64,000 bases of DNA from Microbaculum sp051390635 (GTDB lineage: Bacteria > Pseudomonadota > Alphaproteobacteria > Rhizobiales > Tepidamorphaceae), in the NCBI RefSeq assembly GCF_051390635.1, contig NZ_JBPODT010000003.1, forward strand, positions 558,001-622,000. The letters are read 5' to 3'. The notes beneath the pieces are model-generated. The model did not search any database. It worked only from the letters and a program-made list of their open reading frames with translations, and had not been told where the DNA came from. Numbering within the stretch: the stretch's first letter is position 1; every line of letters begins with the position of its first letter. Shown here piece after piece: positions 7,290 to 18,127 of this stretch. The translations under genes and the position numbers were made by a program.

Positions 7290-8633
7290 TCAGCGCATCG
7301 AGAACAGCTCCTGATGGAACCGGGCCTCGACGTCGAAGCCGTGGGCGGCCAGGTCCGTGCGCAGCGCCTTGCCGAAGCCCGTCGGCCCGCAGAACCAGAT
7401 GCTCGCCTCGCGCCAGTCCGGCACGGCCTCGCGAATGCGCGCGCCGCTGAGCCGGCCGTGCCGCGCGTCCACCAGGATGTGCAGCCGAACGTCGGCGGCC
7501 TTGGCGTCTTCCGCCAGCCGCGCCAGGGCGTCCTCGTCCACGTCCGCCGTGGTGTGGAACAGGTCGACGATCTGGCCACGGCGGTCCGTTTCCGCCCGCG
7601 CGAGATACTTCATCCGGGAGATGAACGGCGTGATGCCGATGCCGCCGCCGACCCAGATCTGCCTCGGCCGGTCGTCGTCGAAGGTGAAGCAGCCGTAGGG
7701 CCCTTCGACCTTCACCCGCTGGCCGATGCTGAGCGTGTCCGCGAGCAGGCTGGTGTGGTCCCCGAGCGCCTTGGTGACGAAAGTGATGCGCGGGTCGGCC
7801 GGATCCCAGGCCGATGCGATGGTGTAGGGATGCGCGCCTTCGCGCGCGTCCGACGTGGCGAAGGCGAACTGGCCGGTCTTGTGGCCCGGCCATCCCGGTT
7901 CCATGGCGATTTCCGATTCCAGCGCGCGCACGCCGGGATAGCGGCGCAACAGGCAGATCGTGCCGTGCACCTGGCGGCCGGCGCCGATCCGGCCCGTCAG
8001 CGCGACCAGCGCCGCATAGGTTCCCGGGATCAGAAGCAGCGCCACCACGATCCCGATCGGCGTGGTCCAGTGGGAAAACTGCACCAGCACGACCGAGTGG
8101 AATACCAGCACCAGGTAGGCGATCGCGATGAGCTTGTGGGTCTTGTGGAACTGGCGGTAGGGGAATCGCGGAACGAGCGCCAGGACGATCAGCAGCACCG
8201 CCGCGTAGAAGGCCCATTCGCCGAGGCCCTCCGCCGTGCCGCGCTGGCTCGACAAGAGCTGTTCCAGCGGATTGGTGATTTCCGGGCGCGGCCCGCGTTC
8301 CGGCCGCGACAGCAGGCCGTATCCCACCGCCCATTTCGGCCCCTTGGCCCAGAGCCAGTGGATGACCGCGAGGACGAGCGCGGCGATGCCGAACCACTTG
8401 TGCAGGCGGTACATCTTGTCGAGGCCGCCGAACCAGGCTTCCGGCCAGCGCGGCCTCAGCGCCAGCACCATGGCGAAGCTCATGGCGGCAACGGCGAGAA
8501 CGCCGGTGAGCTGCACCATGTCGCCGCGCAGGGCGAAGAAGCCCCGTGCCTGGAATATCTGGAGGTTGAACGCCGTCCAAAGGACGATGAGGAGCGCCAG
8601 GGCGCCCCAGAATACGCGGGATATGGCTTTCAC
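7290..8633 (-). CDS. Ferric-reductase-like membrane oxidoreductase (heme/FAD/NAD(P)H)
   Basis: The product is about 447 aa from GTG 8633; the frame stays open much further upstream but only this start gives a membrane N-terminus. Residues 1 to about 210 hold several transmembrane helices with histidines for heme (HKWFGIAALVL, QFHKTHKLIAI), matching the ferric-reductase-like domain. Then come an FAD domain (HPYTIASAWDP, GPYGCFTFDDD) and an NAD-binding domain (IWVGGGIGITPFISRMKYL, IWFCGPTGFGKAL). It should move electrons from NAD(P)H via FAD and heme across the inner membrane; the acceptor is unknown. It is divergent from the cyclase gene at 8838. Confidence 0.88.
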   Translation of the reverse strand: MKAISRVFWGALALLIVLWTAFNLQIFQARGFFALRGDMVQLTGVLAVAAMSFAMVLALRPRWPEAWFGGLDKMYRLHKWFGIAALVLAVIHWLWAKGPKWAVGYGLLSRPERGPRPEITNPLEQLLSSQRGTAEGLGEWAFYAAVLLIVLALVPRFPYRQFHKTHKLIAIAYLVLVFHSVVLVQFSHWTTPIGIVVALLLIPGTYAALVALTGRIGAGRQVHGTICLLRRYPGVRALESEIAMEPGWPGHKTGQFAFATSDAREGAHPYTIASAWDPADPRITFVTKALGDHTSLLADTLSIGQRVKVEGPYGCFTFDDDRPRQIWVGGGIGITPFISRMKYLARAETDRRGQIVDLFHTTADVDEDALARLAEDAKAADVRLHILVDARHGRLSGARIREAVPDWREASIWFCGPTGFGKALRTDLAAHGFDVEARFHQELFSMR

Positions 8634-8837
8634 TGTCGTCGACCTGTCTCGAATGCGACCGCCGGACCACTCGGCATGATCCGGCCATCTGTAAAGCCGC
8701 CCGCGTAACGACAAAACCAGAAAAACGGGCGGTGCGGTTTGTTTCAGGTCAAATCGCGGGCGGGTTCCGGCCTCTGCAATCGATGGCTTTTGTCGCCCTT
8801 CGGCTCTACGCTTCGCGCTACGCCGGGGAGGGAGCCG

Positions 8838-10589
8838 ATGCAACGCCGTCTCGCCGCCATCTTCGCCGCCGATGTCGTCGGCTACGCGCGGCTGGTCCGG
8901 GCCGACGAGGAGGCCGTCCTCGCCGCGTTCAAGGCCTTGCGGACGGAGGTCGTCGATCCCGCCTTCGGTGAATTCGGCGGCCGCGTCGTCAAGCTGATGG
9001 GCGACGGCATCCTGGCCGAGTTCGCCAGCGCCGTCGGCGCCGTGCGCGCCGCCGCTGCGATTCAGGCCCGCCTGGCCGAGAACAACGCCGCGCTGCCGGC
9101 CGACCGGCGTATAGAGCTGCGTTGCGGGGTCAATCTCGGCGACGTGGTGGTCGACGGCGACGACATCCATGGCGACGGGGTCAACGTCGCCGCGCGTCTG
9201 GAAAGCCTCGCGCCGCCGGGCGGGCTGTGCATTTCCGATGCCGTCCACGACCAGGTGCGCGACCGCACGGACCTGGCCTTCGAGGACCTGGGCCCCCGCG
9301 ACCTGAAGAACATCGATCGTCCCCTGCGGGTCTGGCAGTGGCATCCCGGCCGCGTCGGCCCGGCCGGTGATGCCGCCGGCATCGCCGCCGCCGTTGCCGC
9401 CGAGATATCGGCGCCGCCGGCCGACACCAGGCCGTCGATCGCGGTCCTGCCGTTCGACAACATGAGCGGTGACAGCGAGCAGGCGTATTTCGCCGACGGT
9501 ATCACCGAGGACATCATCACCGAGATATCGAAGGTCGCCGGGCTGACGGTCATCGCGCGCAACTCGACCTTCACCTACAAGGGCAAGGCGGTGAAGATCC
9601 AGGACGTGTGCCGCGATCTCGGTGTCCGCTACGTGCTGGAGGGCAGCGTCCGCAAGGCCGGCGACCGCGTCCGGATCACCGCGCAGCTCATCGACGGCGC
9701 GTCGGGCGGGCATCTGTGGGCCGAACGCTACGATCGCGGCCTCGACGACATCTTCGCCGTCCAGGACGATGTCACGGACAGGATCGTGCGCAGCCTCGAG
9801 GTCAAGCTCGCCGGCGCGATGCCGTCCCGCGTCGAAACGGCCATCGCCGAGGCATATGACTGCCTGCTTCGCGGGCGCGAGCAGTATCGGCGCTTCTCGA
9901 GGGACGGAAATCTCGCCGCCCGCGCGCTCTACGACAGGGCGATCGCGCTCGACCCGGGCTATGCCGCGGCGCACGCGGCCCTGGCCGAGACCTATCTGCA
10001 CGAGTGGTTCATGGGCGTTCCCGGCGCGCTCGACCGGGCCGAGGAGCTGGCGCGGAAAGCCAGGGACCTCGATCCGACGCTGCCGCTGGTCTACGAGGCG
10101 CTCAGTTCCGTCCATCTCTTCAAGAGGCGGCACGACGCGGCGATCGCCGATGCCGTGCGCTGGGTCGAGGTCGAGCCGGGCAATGCCGAAGCTTACGCCG
10201 GGCTTGCCGGCGTGTTGCACTTCGGCGGCCAGCCCGAACGGGTCGCCGGGCTGATCGAGAAGGCCAAGCGGCTCAACCCCTATTATCCCTTCTACTACAC
10301 GCTCTATGTCGGCCAGGCCCTGTTCACCATGCGCCGCTTCGGCGAAGCCGTGGAGATGATCGCGCGGGCCGTGGCGCACAATCCGGAGTCGCTGCCCTCT
10401 CAGTTCTTTCTCGCCGCCGCCTGCGGCCAGCTCGGCGAGACCGGGCGCGCACGCGAGGCGCTGGCCGAGGTCCGCCGGATCAGTCCGGATTTTTCGCTGT
10501 CGCAGGCGCGCGCCATCGCCGCGTACCGGCGCGAGGCGGATATGGACCTTCTGCTCGACGGCCTGCGAAAGGCGGGTCTGACGGACTAG
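8838..10589 (+). CDS. Class III nucleotide cyclase-TolB-like-TPR regulator, copy A
   Basis: A 583-aa protein. Residues about 1-170 form a class III cyclase homology domain: metal-binding Asp12 in FAADVVGYARL, LMGDGILAEF for the second metal site, and GVNVAARLE with the Asn/Arg pair. A proline/alanine linker follows, then a TolB-like region (SIAVLPFDNMSGD, YFADGITEDI, YVLEGSVRKAG, HLWAERYDR) and C-terminal TPR repeats. Start ATG 8838 follows GGGGAGGGAG; upstream in-frame codons are less credible. The next gene is a full-length paralogue. It probably makes cAMP and binds partners through TPRs; activity is inferred from conserved residues. Confidence 0.87.
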   Translation: MQRRLAAIFAADVVGYARLVRADEEAVLAAFKALRTEVVDPAFGEFGGRVVKLMGDGILAEFASAVGAVRAAAAIQARLAENNAALPADRRIELRCGVNLGDVVVDGDDIHGDGVNVAARLESLAPPGGLCISDAVHDQVRDRTDLAFEDLGPRDLKNIDRPLRVWQWHPGRVGPAGDAAGIAAAVAAEISAPPADTRPSIAVLPFDNMSGDSEQAYFADGITEDIITEISKVAGLTVIARNSTFTYKGKAVKIQDVCRDLGVRYVLEGSVRKAGDRVRITAQLIDGASGGHLWAERYDRGLDDIFAVQDDVTDRIVRSLEVKLAGAMPSRVETAIAEAYDCLLRGREQYRRFSRDGNLAARALYDRAIALDPGYAAAHAALAETYLHEWFMGVPGALDRAEELARKARDLDPTLPLVYEALSSVHLFKRRHDAAIADAVRWVEVEPGNAEAYAGLAGVLHFGGQPERVAGLIEKAKRLNPYYPFYYTLYVGQALFTMRRFGEAVEMIARAVAHNPESLPSQFFLAAACGQLGETGRAREALAEVRRISPDFSLSQARAIAAYRREADMDLLLDGLRKAGLTD

Positions 10590-10704
10590 GGCGCCGCGCC
10601 CCGGTCCGACCTGTCGGCGGCGCGAGGGGCGCCGTGTCTGCGGCAGCGCTCGCGCCGTCACCTTACGCGTGGATTCCTGGATATTGCGCCGGTAAACTTC
10701 CGCC

Positions 10705-12519
10705 ATGACGGAGGAAACGCAACGCAGGCTGGCAGCGATCGTAGCGGCCGATGTGGTCGGCTATTCGCGTCTGATGGGGGCGGACGAGATCGGCACGCTC
10801 GCCGCGCTGCGCGCCTGTCGGTCCGAACTCGTCGATCCCCTGATCGGCAGGCACGGCGGCCGCATCGTCAAGACGACGGGCGACGGTTTGCTCTTGGAGT
10901 TTCCCTCGGTCGTCGCCGCCGTGGAGTGCGCCATCGCCGTCCAGCAGGGGCTCGCCGCGCGCAACCAGGGCGTCGCCGACGACCGGGCCATCCGCCTTCG
11001 GGTCGGCGTCCATGTCGGCGACATCATCATCGAGGGCGATGATATCTTCGGCAACGGCGTCAACATCGCCGCGCGCATCGAGCCCCTGTCTGAGCCCGGC
11101 GGCATCAGCCTGTCGGACGATGCCTACCGGCAGGTCCGCGACCGTCTCGAGGTCGCGTGGGAAGACGGCGGCGAGCACGAGGCCAAGAACATCGCCAGGC
11201 CGATCCGGATCTGGCGCTGGCGGAACGATCGCGGACAACCTGCGGCCCTTGGACAGAGCGCCCCGCCAGTCCCCGCGCCGACCCCCGTATTGGCCCCTGC
11301 GTCGAATGGCGCCGAGCCGCTCGAACTGCCGTCGAAACCGTCGGTCGCGGTGCTGCCCTTCGACAACATGTCGGGCGATCCGGAACAGGAGTATTTCGCC
11401 GACGGCATGACCGAGGACCTGATCACCGACCTGTCCAAGGTCTCGGGACTGTTCGTGGTGGCCCGCAATTCCTCGTTCGTGTTCAAGGGCAGGTCGGTGG
11501 ATATCCGCGAGGCGGCGCAGCGGCTGGGGGTGCGCTACGTGGTGGAAGGCAGCGTGCGCAAGGCCGGCGCGCATGTCCGCATCAACGTGCAGCTGATCGA
11601 CGCGCTCAGCGGCGGCCATCTCTGGGCCGAGCGGTACGACGGCAGCGTCGACAACGTCTTCGAGCTGCAGGACGACGTCGGCGCCAAGGTGGTCTCGGCC
11701 CTGTCGGTGCGGCTGCGGGGCGACGAGACCGAACGCCTGCAACGCGTCCACACCCACAATCTGGAAGCCTACGAGCTCTATGTCCGGGCCAAGGCGACGC
11801 CGTTTCCCCCGATTCCCGAGCGCATCAGCGCCGCCCGGGAAATGTTCGAGCAGGTCATGGAGATGGCCCCGGACTATGCCGGAGGATACGCCGGGGTCTC
11901 CTGGATGCTCGGATTCTCCGCCATTTTCGGCCATGTCGACATGACCGAAACCGCGGCCCGCGCCGAGGCGCTGGCCCGCAAGGCGGTCGACTGCGACGAC
12001 AGCTTCGGCTGGTCCTATGTGGCGCTTGCCCAGGCGCTGTTGCTGCGGGGGCGCCACGACGACGCGATGGTGGCGATCGACAAGGCCCACGCCCTGCAGC
12101 CGAACGATGCCGACACCCACGCCTACCGGGCCTTCTTCCTGGCCCTGTCCGGCCATCCCGAGCTCGGCGTGGAGCCGATCGATCAGGCGCTTCGGCTCAA
12201 TCCGCAGTTCGTCAACGGGCCGTATCTGAACCTGCGCTGCGTGATCAAGGCGATCGGGCAGGACTACGAAGGCGCCGTCGCGTCCTTCGAGCAGAACATC
12301 GCGCGTCATGGCCCGGTCGGCCCGCCCGTGCTGTGCTGGGCGGCGACGGCGTACTGGGCGCTCGGCCGGCGCGAGGAGGCCGCGCGCGTGGCGGCGCGGC
12401 TGGCCGAGCGGTTTCCCGCCTTCCGGCTTGAACACTGGAATTTCTTCGAACTCATCCGCTCGCCGGACGATCGCCGCCGCATGCACGATCTGATGCGTGC
12501 CGCCGGTCTGCCGGAGTGA
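10705..12519 (+). CDS. Class III nucleotide cyclase-TolB-like-TPR regulator, copy B
   Basis: A 604-aa paralogue of the preceding gene with identical domain order. The cyclase domain carries VAADVVGYSRLM, TTGDGLLLEF and GVNIAARIEPL. The TolB-like region has SVAVLPFDNMSGDPEQEYF and YVVEGSVRKAG, and TPR-type helices fill the last third. The 115-base gap from copy A is GC-rich with no obvious terminator T-run, so cotranscription is possible. The metal-binding aspartates are retained in both copies, so neither looks like a dead enzyme. Divergence is greatest in the TPR part, suggesting different partners. Confidence 0.87.
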   Translation: MTEETQRRLAAIVAADVVGYSRLMGADEIGTLAALRACRSELVDPLIGRHGGRIVKTTGDGLLLEFPSVVAAVECAIAVQQGLAARNQGVADDRAIRLRVGVHVGDIIIEGDDIFGNGVNIAARIEPLSEPGGISLSDDAYRQVRDRLEVAWEDGGEHEAKNIARPIRIWRWRNDRGQPAALGQSAPPVPAPTPVLAPASNGAEPLELPSKPSVAVLPFDNMSGDPEQEYFADGMTEDLITDLSKVSGLFVVARNSSFVFKGRSVDIREAAQRLGVRYVVEGSVRKAGAHVRINVQLIDALSGGHLWAERYDGSVDNVFELQDDVGAKVVSALSVRLRGDETERLQRVHTHNLEAYELYVRAKATPFPPIPERISAAREMFEQVMEMAPDYAGGYAGVSWMLGFSAIFGHVDMTETAARAEALARKAVDCDDSFGWSYVALAQALLLRGRHDDAMVAIDKAHALQPNDADTHAYRAFFLALSGHPELGVEPIDQALRLNPQFVNGPYLNLRCVIKAIGQDYEGAVASFEQNIARHGPVGPPVLCWAATAYWALGRREEAARVAARLAERFPAFRLEHWNFFELIRSPDDRRRMHDLMRAAGLPE

Positions 12520-12536
12520 TGGCTATCGCTCGGGGG

Positions 12537-13532
<996 letters not shown>

Positions 13533-13667
13533 GTCGTGCCGTTGACGATGCGTCCACCAAGCCTAAAGTGCGCTTCGATCGCTGGGCTCGCTATAGGCCC
13601 GGCCGGGAGCGCGCCGTCAAGCGCGCGGAACCGTGGAATTCGATTGTAGAATGTCAGGGAGGTTCGC

Positions 13668-15449
13668 TTGAGCTATCGCGCCCCGGTGTCCGATATCGCC
13701 TTCACCTTGCGCCATATCGCCGGTCTCGACCGCGAACTGGAGCGCGGCACCTTCGGCGATCTCAGCGCCGACCTGGTCGACGCCGTGCTCGAGGAGGCCG
13801 GCCGGTTCGCAAGCGAGGAAATCGCCCCGCTGAATGCGCCCGGCGACAAGTTCGGCACGCCGCTGCAGGATGGCGCGGTCACCATGCCGCCCGGCTGGAA
13901 AGAGGCCTATGCCAAGTGGATCGAGGGCGGCTGGGCGAGTCTGACGGGCCCGGAGGCGTTCGGCGGCCAGGCGCTGCCGATGGCCCTGTCGATCGCCACC
14001 CAGGAGATGTGGAACTCCGGCTCGATGGCCTATGGCATCGGGCCGACGCTGACCTTCGGCGCTATCGAGGCGCTCCATACCCACGCGTCGGATGAGCTGA
14101 AGCAAACCTATCTGCCCAAGCTCGTCTCTGGCGAATGGATGGGCACCATGAACCTGACCGAGCCGCAGGCCGGCTCGGATCTCGCCCTCCTGCGCGCCCG
14201 CGCCGAACCGCGCGGCGACGGCACCTATTCGATCAAGGGCACCAAGATCTTCATCACCTACGGCGAGCACGACCTGACCGACAATATCGTCCATCTGGTC
14301 CTCGCCCGCCTGCCCGACGCCCCGACCGGCACGCGCGGCATCTCGTTGTTCCTGGTGCCGAAGTTCCTGGTCAACGACGACGGCTCGCTCGGCGCGCGCA
14401 ACGACGTCCGGTGCCAGAGCGTCGAGCACAAGCTCGGCATCCACGCCAGCCCCACCTGCGTCATGGCCTTCGGCGACAACGACGGGGCGGTCGGCTGGCT
14501 GGTCGGCGAGGAGAACCGCGGCCTCAATTGCATGTTCACGATGATGAACAACGCCCGCCTTTCCGTCGGAATCCAGGGCGTGGCGATCGCGGAGACGGCC
14601 TATCAGCAGGCGCTGGCCTATGCCCACGAGCGCAAGCAGGGCCGGGTGCCCGGCATGAGCCAGGACGAGGCGGTGCCGATCGTTGCCCATCCGGACATCA
14701 AGCGCACGCTGATGACCATGCGCGCGCTGACGGCGGCCGCCCGCGCGATCTGCTACGAGACGGCGGTCGCGACCGATCTCGCCCATCGGTCCGCCGACGA
14801 GGCCGGGCGCAAGGCCGCGCAGGAGCGCGCCAATCTGCTGACCCCGCTCGCCAAGGCGTTCTCGACCGATATCGGCGTCGAGGTGGCCTCCATGGGCGTG
14901 CAGGTTCACGGCGGCATGGGCTTCATCGAGGAGACGGGCGCGGCCCAGCACCTGCGCGATGCCCGCATCGCCCCGATCTACGAGGGCACCAACGGCATCC
15001 AGGCGATCGATCTCGTCACGCGCAAACTGTCGATGTCGGGCGGCGCGGCGGTGGCGGCCTATATCGGCGACCTGCGCGATGTCGCCCGTCAGGTGGCCGA
15101 GGCCAACCACCCCGCCTTCGGCCGCATGGGCGACCGCCTCGACGCGACCATCGACGCGCTGGAGCGGGCGACGACGTGGATGGTCGCGGCGCTGAAGAGC
15201 AATCCCGATCACGCGCTCGCCGGCGCCACGCCCTATCTGCGGCTGATCGCGCTTGCCGGCGGCGGCGCCGCGCTCGCCCGTGGCGCACTGATCGCCCATG
15301 GCCTGGAGGCGAGCCCGGCCAATGCCGCGCGCATCGCCACCGCCCGCTTCTTCGCCGAGAATGTCTGCCCGGCGGCGGACGGCCTGGCGGAAACGGTCGT
15401 CGGCGGTGCGGACACGGTGCTCGATACGGACGCCGCACTGGCGTCCTAG
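13668..15449 (+). CDS. Acyl-CoA dehydrogenase, DmdC-like long form
   Basis: A 593-aa acyl-CoA dehydrogenase, the length and N-terminal sequence (SYRAPVSDIAFTLRHIAGL) typical of the 3-methylmercaptopropionyl-CoA dehydrogenase group. Core signatures are MNLTEPQAGSDLAL, VQVHGGMGFIEETGAAQHLRD and IYEGTNGIQAIDLV, the last holding the likely catalytic glutamate. It oxidises an acyl-CoA to the 2-enoyl-CoA with FAD. The start is TTG 13668 after a strong AGGGAGG. DMSP degradation is one possibility because a DmdB-like ligase is at 51704, but homologues also act on ordinary acyl-CoAs. The next gene is an SDR on the same strand. Confidence 0.88.
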   Translation: MSYRAPVSDIAFTLRHIAGLDRELERGTFGDLSADLVDAVLEEAGRFASEEIAPLNAPGDKFGTPLQDGAVTMPPGWKEAYAKWIEGGWASLTGPEAFGGQALPMALSIATQEMWNSGSMAYGIGPTLTFGAIEALHTHASDELKQTYLPKLVSGEWMGTMNLTEPQAGSDLALLRARAEPRGDGTYSIKGTKIFITYGEHDLTDNIVHLVLARLPDAPTGTRGISLFLVPKFLVNDDGSLGARNDVRCQSVEHKLGIHASPTCVMAFGDNDGAVGWLVGEENRGLNCMFTMMNNARLSVGIQGVAIAETAYQQALAYAHERKQGRVPGMSQDEAVPIVAHPDIKRTLMTMRALTAAARAICYETAVATDLAHRSADEAGRKAAQERANLLTPLAKAFSTDIGVEVASMGVQVHGGMGFIEETGAAQHLRDARIAPIYEGTNGIQAIDLVTRKLSMSGGAAVAAYIGDLRDVARQVAEANHPAFGRMGDRLDATIDALERATTWMVAALKSNPDHALAGATPYLRLIALAGGGAALARGALIAHGLEASPANAARIATARFFAENVCPAADGLAETVVGGADTVLDTDAALAS

Positions 15450-15524
15450 GCAATTCCCGCGCGCGGGAATTCGCGGAGCAGGTGAAGAACCTGGCAGGAA
15501 AAAAACCGGGTCGGGAGGACCGCA

Positions 15525-16391
15525 ATGACGACGCTTCAAGGCAAAACCCTGTTCATCACCGGCGCGAGCCGCGGCATCGGTCTCGCCATCGCCCTGCGCG
15601 CGGCGAGGGACGGGGCCAACGTCGCCGTGGTGGCCAAGACGGCCGAGCCGCATCCCAGGCTTCCCGGCACGATCTACTCGGCAGCCGAGGAGATCGAGGC
15701 GGCCGGCGGCAAGGCCCTGCCGGTCGTCTGCGACATTCGCGACGAGGACCAGGTGAAGGACGCCGTGGCCAAGACCGTCGATCGCTTCGGCGGCATCGAC
15801 GTCTGCGTCAACAACGCCAGCGCCATCTCGCTGACCGGCATCCTCGAGACCGACATGAAGCGCTTCGACCTGATGCACCAGATCAACGCGCGCGGCACCT
15901 TCATGGTCTCCAAATACTGCGTTCCGCATCTGCAGCAGGCGGAGAACCCGCATATCCTGATGCTGTCGCCGCCGCTCGACATGAAGACGAAGTGGTTCGC
16001 CCCGCACACCGCCTATTCGATGGCGAAGTTCGGCATGAGCATGGTGGTGCTGGGGCTCGCCGGGGAGCTGAAGGCCAAGGGCATCGCCGTCAACGCGCTG
16101 TGGCCGCGCACCACGATCGCGACCGCCGCCGTCAGGAATCTGCTCGGCGGCGAAGCGCTGATGCAGGCGAGCCGGACGCCGGACATCATGGGCGACGCCG
16201 CGCGCGCCATCCTGACGCGGCCCTCCCGCGACTTCTCCGGAAATTTCTGCATCGACGACACGCTGCTCTTCGAGGCGGGCGAGCGCGATTTCGACAAGTA
16301 CCGCGTCGATCCGTCCGTCGACCTGCAGCAGGACTTCTTCGTGCCCGACGACAGCGTCGCGCCCGTCAGCCTGAAGAAGGTGGGCGCGTAG
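15525..16391 (+). CDS. SDR family oxidoreductase, HSDL2-like
   Basis: A 288-aa classical short-chain dehydrogenase: the N-terminal TGASRGIGLAI nucleotide-binding motif, VNNASAISLTG, and active-site YSMAK (about residues 163-167). The insertion after strand 2 (AEPHPRLPGTIYSAAEEIEA) is characteristic of the HSDL2/citronellol-catabolism-type SDR group. It likely oxidises or reduces a hydroxyacyl or alcohol intermediate with NAD(P). It lies 75 bases after the acyl-CoA dehydrogenase in the same orientation with GGGAGG before the ATG, so a shared acyl-CoA or fatty-acid pathway is plausible but not shown. Confidence 0.87.
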   Translation: MTTLQGKTLFITGASRGIGLAIALRAARDGANVAVVAKTAEPHPRLPGTIYSAAEEIEAAGGKALPVVCDIRDEDQVKDAVAKTVDRFGGIDVCVNNASAISLTGILETDMKRFDLMHQINARGTFMVSKYCVPHLQQAENPHILMLSPPLDMKTKWFAPHTAYSMAKFGMSMVVLGLAGELKAKGIAVNALWPRTTIATAAVRNLLGGEALMQASRTPDIMGDAARAILTRPSRDFSGNFCIDDTLLFEAGERDFDKYRVDPSVDLQQDFFVPDDSVAPVSLKKVGA

Positions 16392-16478
16392 GCCGCGAAC
16401 GGCTTTCCACGCCCTTCACCTACGTCCTGCGAAATTCTAGTTTGACCTCTTGATGGTGCCGAGAAAGCAAGCAGCCCC

Positions 16479-17405
16479 GTGTCGACCCTGTATCTGACCC
16501 ATCCCGATTGCTTGGACCACGACAACGGCTTCGGCCACCCGGAGCGGCCGGATCGGTTGCGCGCGATCGAACGGGCGCTGGAACACGAGGCGTTCCACAA
16601 CCTGATTCGCGAGCAGGCCCCGCTCGGCACGCTGGAGCAGGCCGCTCTCGCCCATCCGCGGGCCTATGTGGAGAGGATCGCCGCCGCCGCACCGGCCGAC
16701 GGCATCGTCCAGCTCGACGCGGACACGTCCATGTCGCCGGGCAGCCTGCAGGCGGCGCTCAGGGCGGTCGGCGCGGCCACGACGGCCGTCGACGAGGTGA
16801 TGGAGGGCAAGGTCCGCAACGTCTTCTGTGGCGTGCGCCCGCCCGGCCATCACGCCGAGAAGGTGAAGGCCATGGGGTTCTGCCTGTTCGGAAACGCCGC
16901 CGTCGCCGCCTACCACGCCAGGCGGAAGCACGGCGCCGAGCGCGTCGCCGTCGTCGATTTCGACGTTCACCACGGCAACGGCACCCAGGACATTTTCTGG
17001 GACGACAAGGACATGTTCTACGGCTCCACGCACCAGATGCCGCTGTATCCCGGCACCGGCGCGATTTCGGAGACCGGTGTCGGCAACATCGTCAACGCGC
17101 CGCTGCAGCCCGGCGACGGCGGCCCCGAGTTCCGGGAGGCGATGGAGGCCGTGATCCTGCCGGCGCTGGAGCGATTCGCGCCCGATCTCCTGATCGTGTC
17201 GGCCGGATTCGATGCCCATGCCCGTGATCCGCTCGCCAACCTCAATCTGGTCGAGCAGGATTTCGCGTGGATAACCAAGCGATTGCTGGAAATCGCCGAC
17301 AACTCCTGCAACGGCAGGGTCGTCTCGCTGCTCGAAGGCGGCTACGATCTCCAGGGGCTTGCGCTTTCGGCCGCCGCGCACGTGCGCGCACTGATGAGGG
17401 CGTGA
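16479..17405 (+). CDS. Histone deacetylase-family hydrolase
   Basis: A 308-aa zinc-dependent deacetylase of the class II HDAC/acetylpolyamine amidohydrolase superfamily. Visible motifs are HPERPDRL near the N-terminus, RPPGHHAEKVKAMGFC with the catalytic His pair, VVDFDVHHGNGTQDIFW with zinc ligands Asp and His, and SAGFDAHARDPLANL with the third ligand; EGGYDLQGLA lies near the C-terminus. Start is GTG 16479. In many alphaproteobacteria this gene precedes xseB, as here (37-base gap). The substrate is unknown; acetylated polyamines or protein lysines are possible. Confidence 0.9.
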   Translation: MSTLYLTHPDCLDHDNGFGHPERPDRLRAIERALEHEAFHNLIREQAPLGTLEQAALAHPRAYVERIAAAAPADGIVQLDADTSMSPGSLQAALRAVGAATTAVDEVMEGKVRNVFCGVRPPGHHAEKVKAMGFCLFGNAAVAAYHARRKHGAERVAVVDFDVHHGNGTQDIFWDDKDMFYGSTHQMPLYPGTGAISETGVGNIVNAPLQPGDGGPEFREAMEAVILPALERFAPDLLIVSAGFDAHARDPLANLNLVEQDFAWITKRLLEIADNSCNGRVVSLLEGGYDLQGLALSAAAHVRALMRA

Positions 17406-17442
17406 CGGGGCAAGGGTCGATAAGAGTTAGAAGAGGACAAGA

Positions 17443-17700
17443 ATGACGTCGCGAGTAGCCCCGGTACCCCAGGATATCGCCGAATTGTCCTTCGAGGACG
17501 CGCTGAAGAAGCTCGAGGAAATCGTCGAGCAGCTCGAAGGCGGCAACGTTCCGCTGGAGAAGTCCATCGAGATGTACACGCGCGGCGACGCGCTGCGGAA
17601 GCATTGCGAGGGGCTGCTGAAGTCGGCGGAGGCGAAGGTCGAGAAGATTGTCGTCAAGGATGGCGGCGCCGCCGGCACCGAGCCGCTCGACGTCGACTAG
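17443..17700 (+). CDS. xseB: Exodeoxyribonuclease VII small subunit
   Basis: An 85-aa protein with the full XseB pattern: LSFEDALKKLEEIVEQLEGG, then NVPLEKSIEMYTRGDALRKH and a C-terminal coiled helix with KVEKIV. It pairs with XseA to form exonuclease VII, which degrades single-stranded DNA; xseA is not in the window. The gene follows the HDAC-family gene by 37 bases, so the two probably form an operon. In many relatives xseB is followed by ispA and dxs, whereas here a repeat-containing gap and fabI follow, and dxs lies at 35552. Confidence 0.95.
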   Translation: MTSRVAPVPQDIAELSFEDALKKLEEIVEQLEGGNVPLEKSIEMYTRGDALRKHCEGLLKSAEAKVEKIVVKDGGAAGTEPLDVD

Positions 17701-18127
17701 GCGCGCGCCTCCCGGGCGCTCCCGAGCCGGATGCCCTGAGAAATCCGGATCGCAATGCCGCGGCCCATGTCGTTTCCCCGTCAGGCCCGGGTCGGCCGCG
17801 GGTATCTTTCGCCAATGTGCCGAGATTGCCGGAACGTGCCCGGCAATGACGTGCATGGGACGAAGGCGCGAACGATTCAGAGCCCCTGCCACTCACGCGT
17901 CATGCCCGGGCCCGCCCCGGGCATCTCGTGCCACCTTCCGGATTCTGCCCACTTTCTCAGTTTGTTAGCTGAGACCCGGTGCAGTCTTTGCTTGCCCCGG
18001 CGGGAATGGGGCAGACGTGATCCTGTCTCCACCCGCATGGGCCTGCGTCCGCCGGCGCCTTGCGGTATTCCGACCGCCATGCCATAGGAACCGCGCGGCG
18101 GCACGATTTTTGACTAGAGGGCAGAGT
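17701..18127. other. Intergenic region with two GC-rich palindromes; fabI leader
   Basis: No gene is convincing in these 427 bases. Two palindromes are visible: ATTGCCGG/CCGGCAAT at 17825-17847 (same family as 1894-1916, opposite orientation judged by the flanking GACGTGCATGGG) and the perfect ATGCCCGGG/CCCGGGCAT at 17902-17924. The last roughly 150 bases are the likely promoter and leader of fabI; a GAGGGCAGAGT stretch precedes its ATG. No clear sigma70 boxes can be named with confidence. Confidence 0.6.

Noticed and set aside
7290..10706. A single 1138-aa minus-strand gene
   Set aside because: The frame upstream of 8633 is the antisense shadow of the cyclase gene at 8838; only the part from 8633 down matches a ferric-reductase-like protein.
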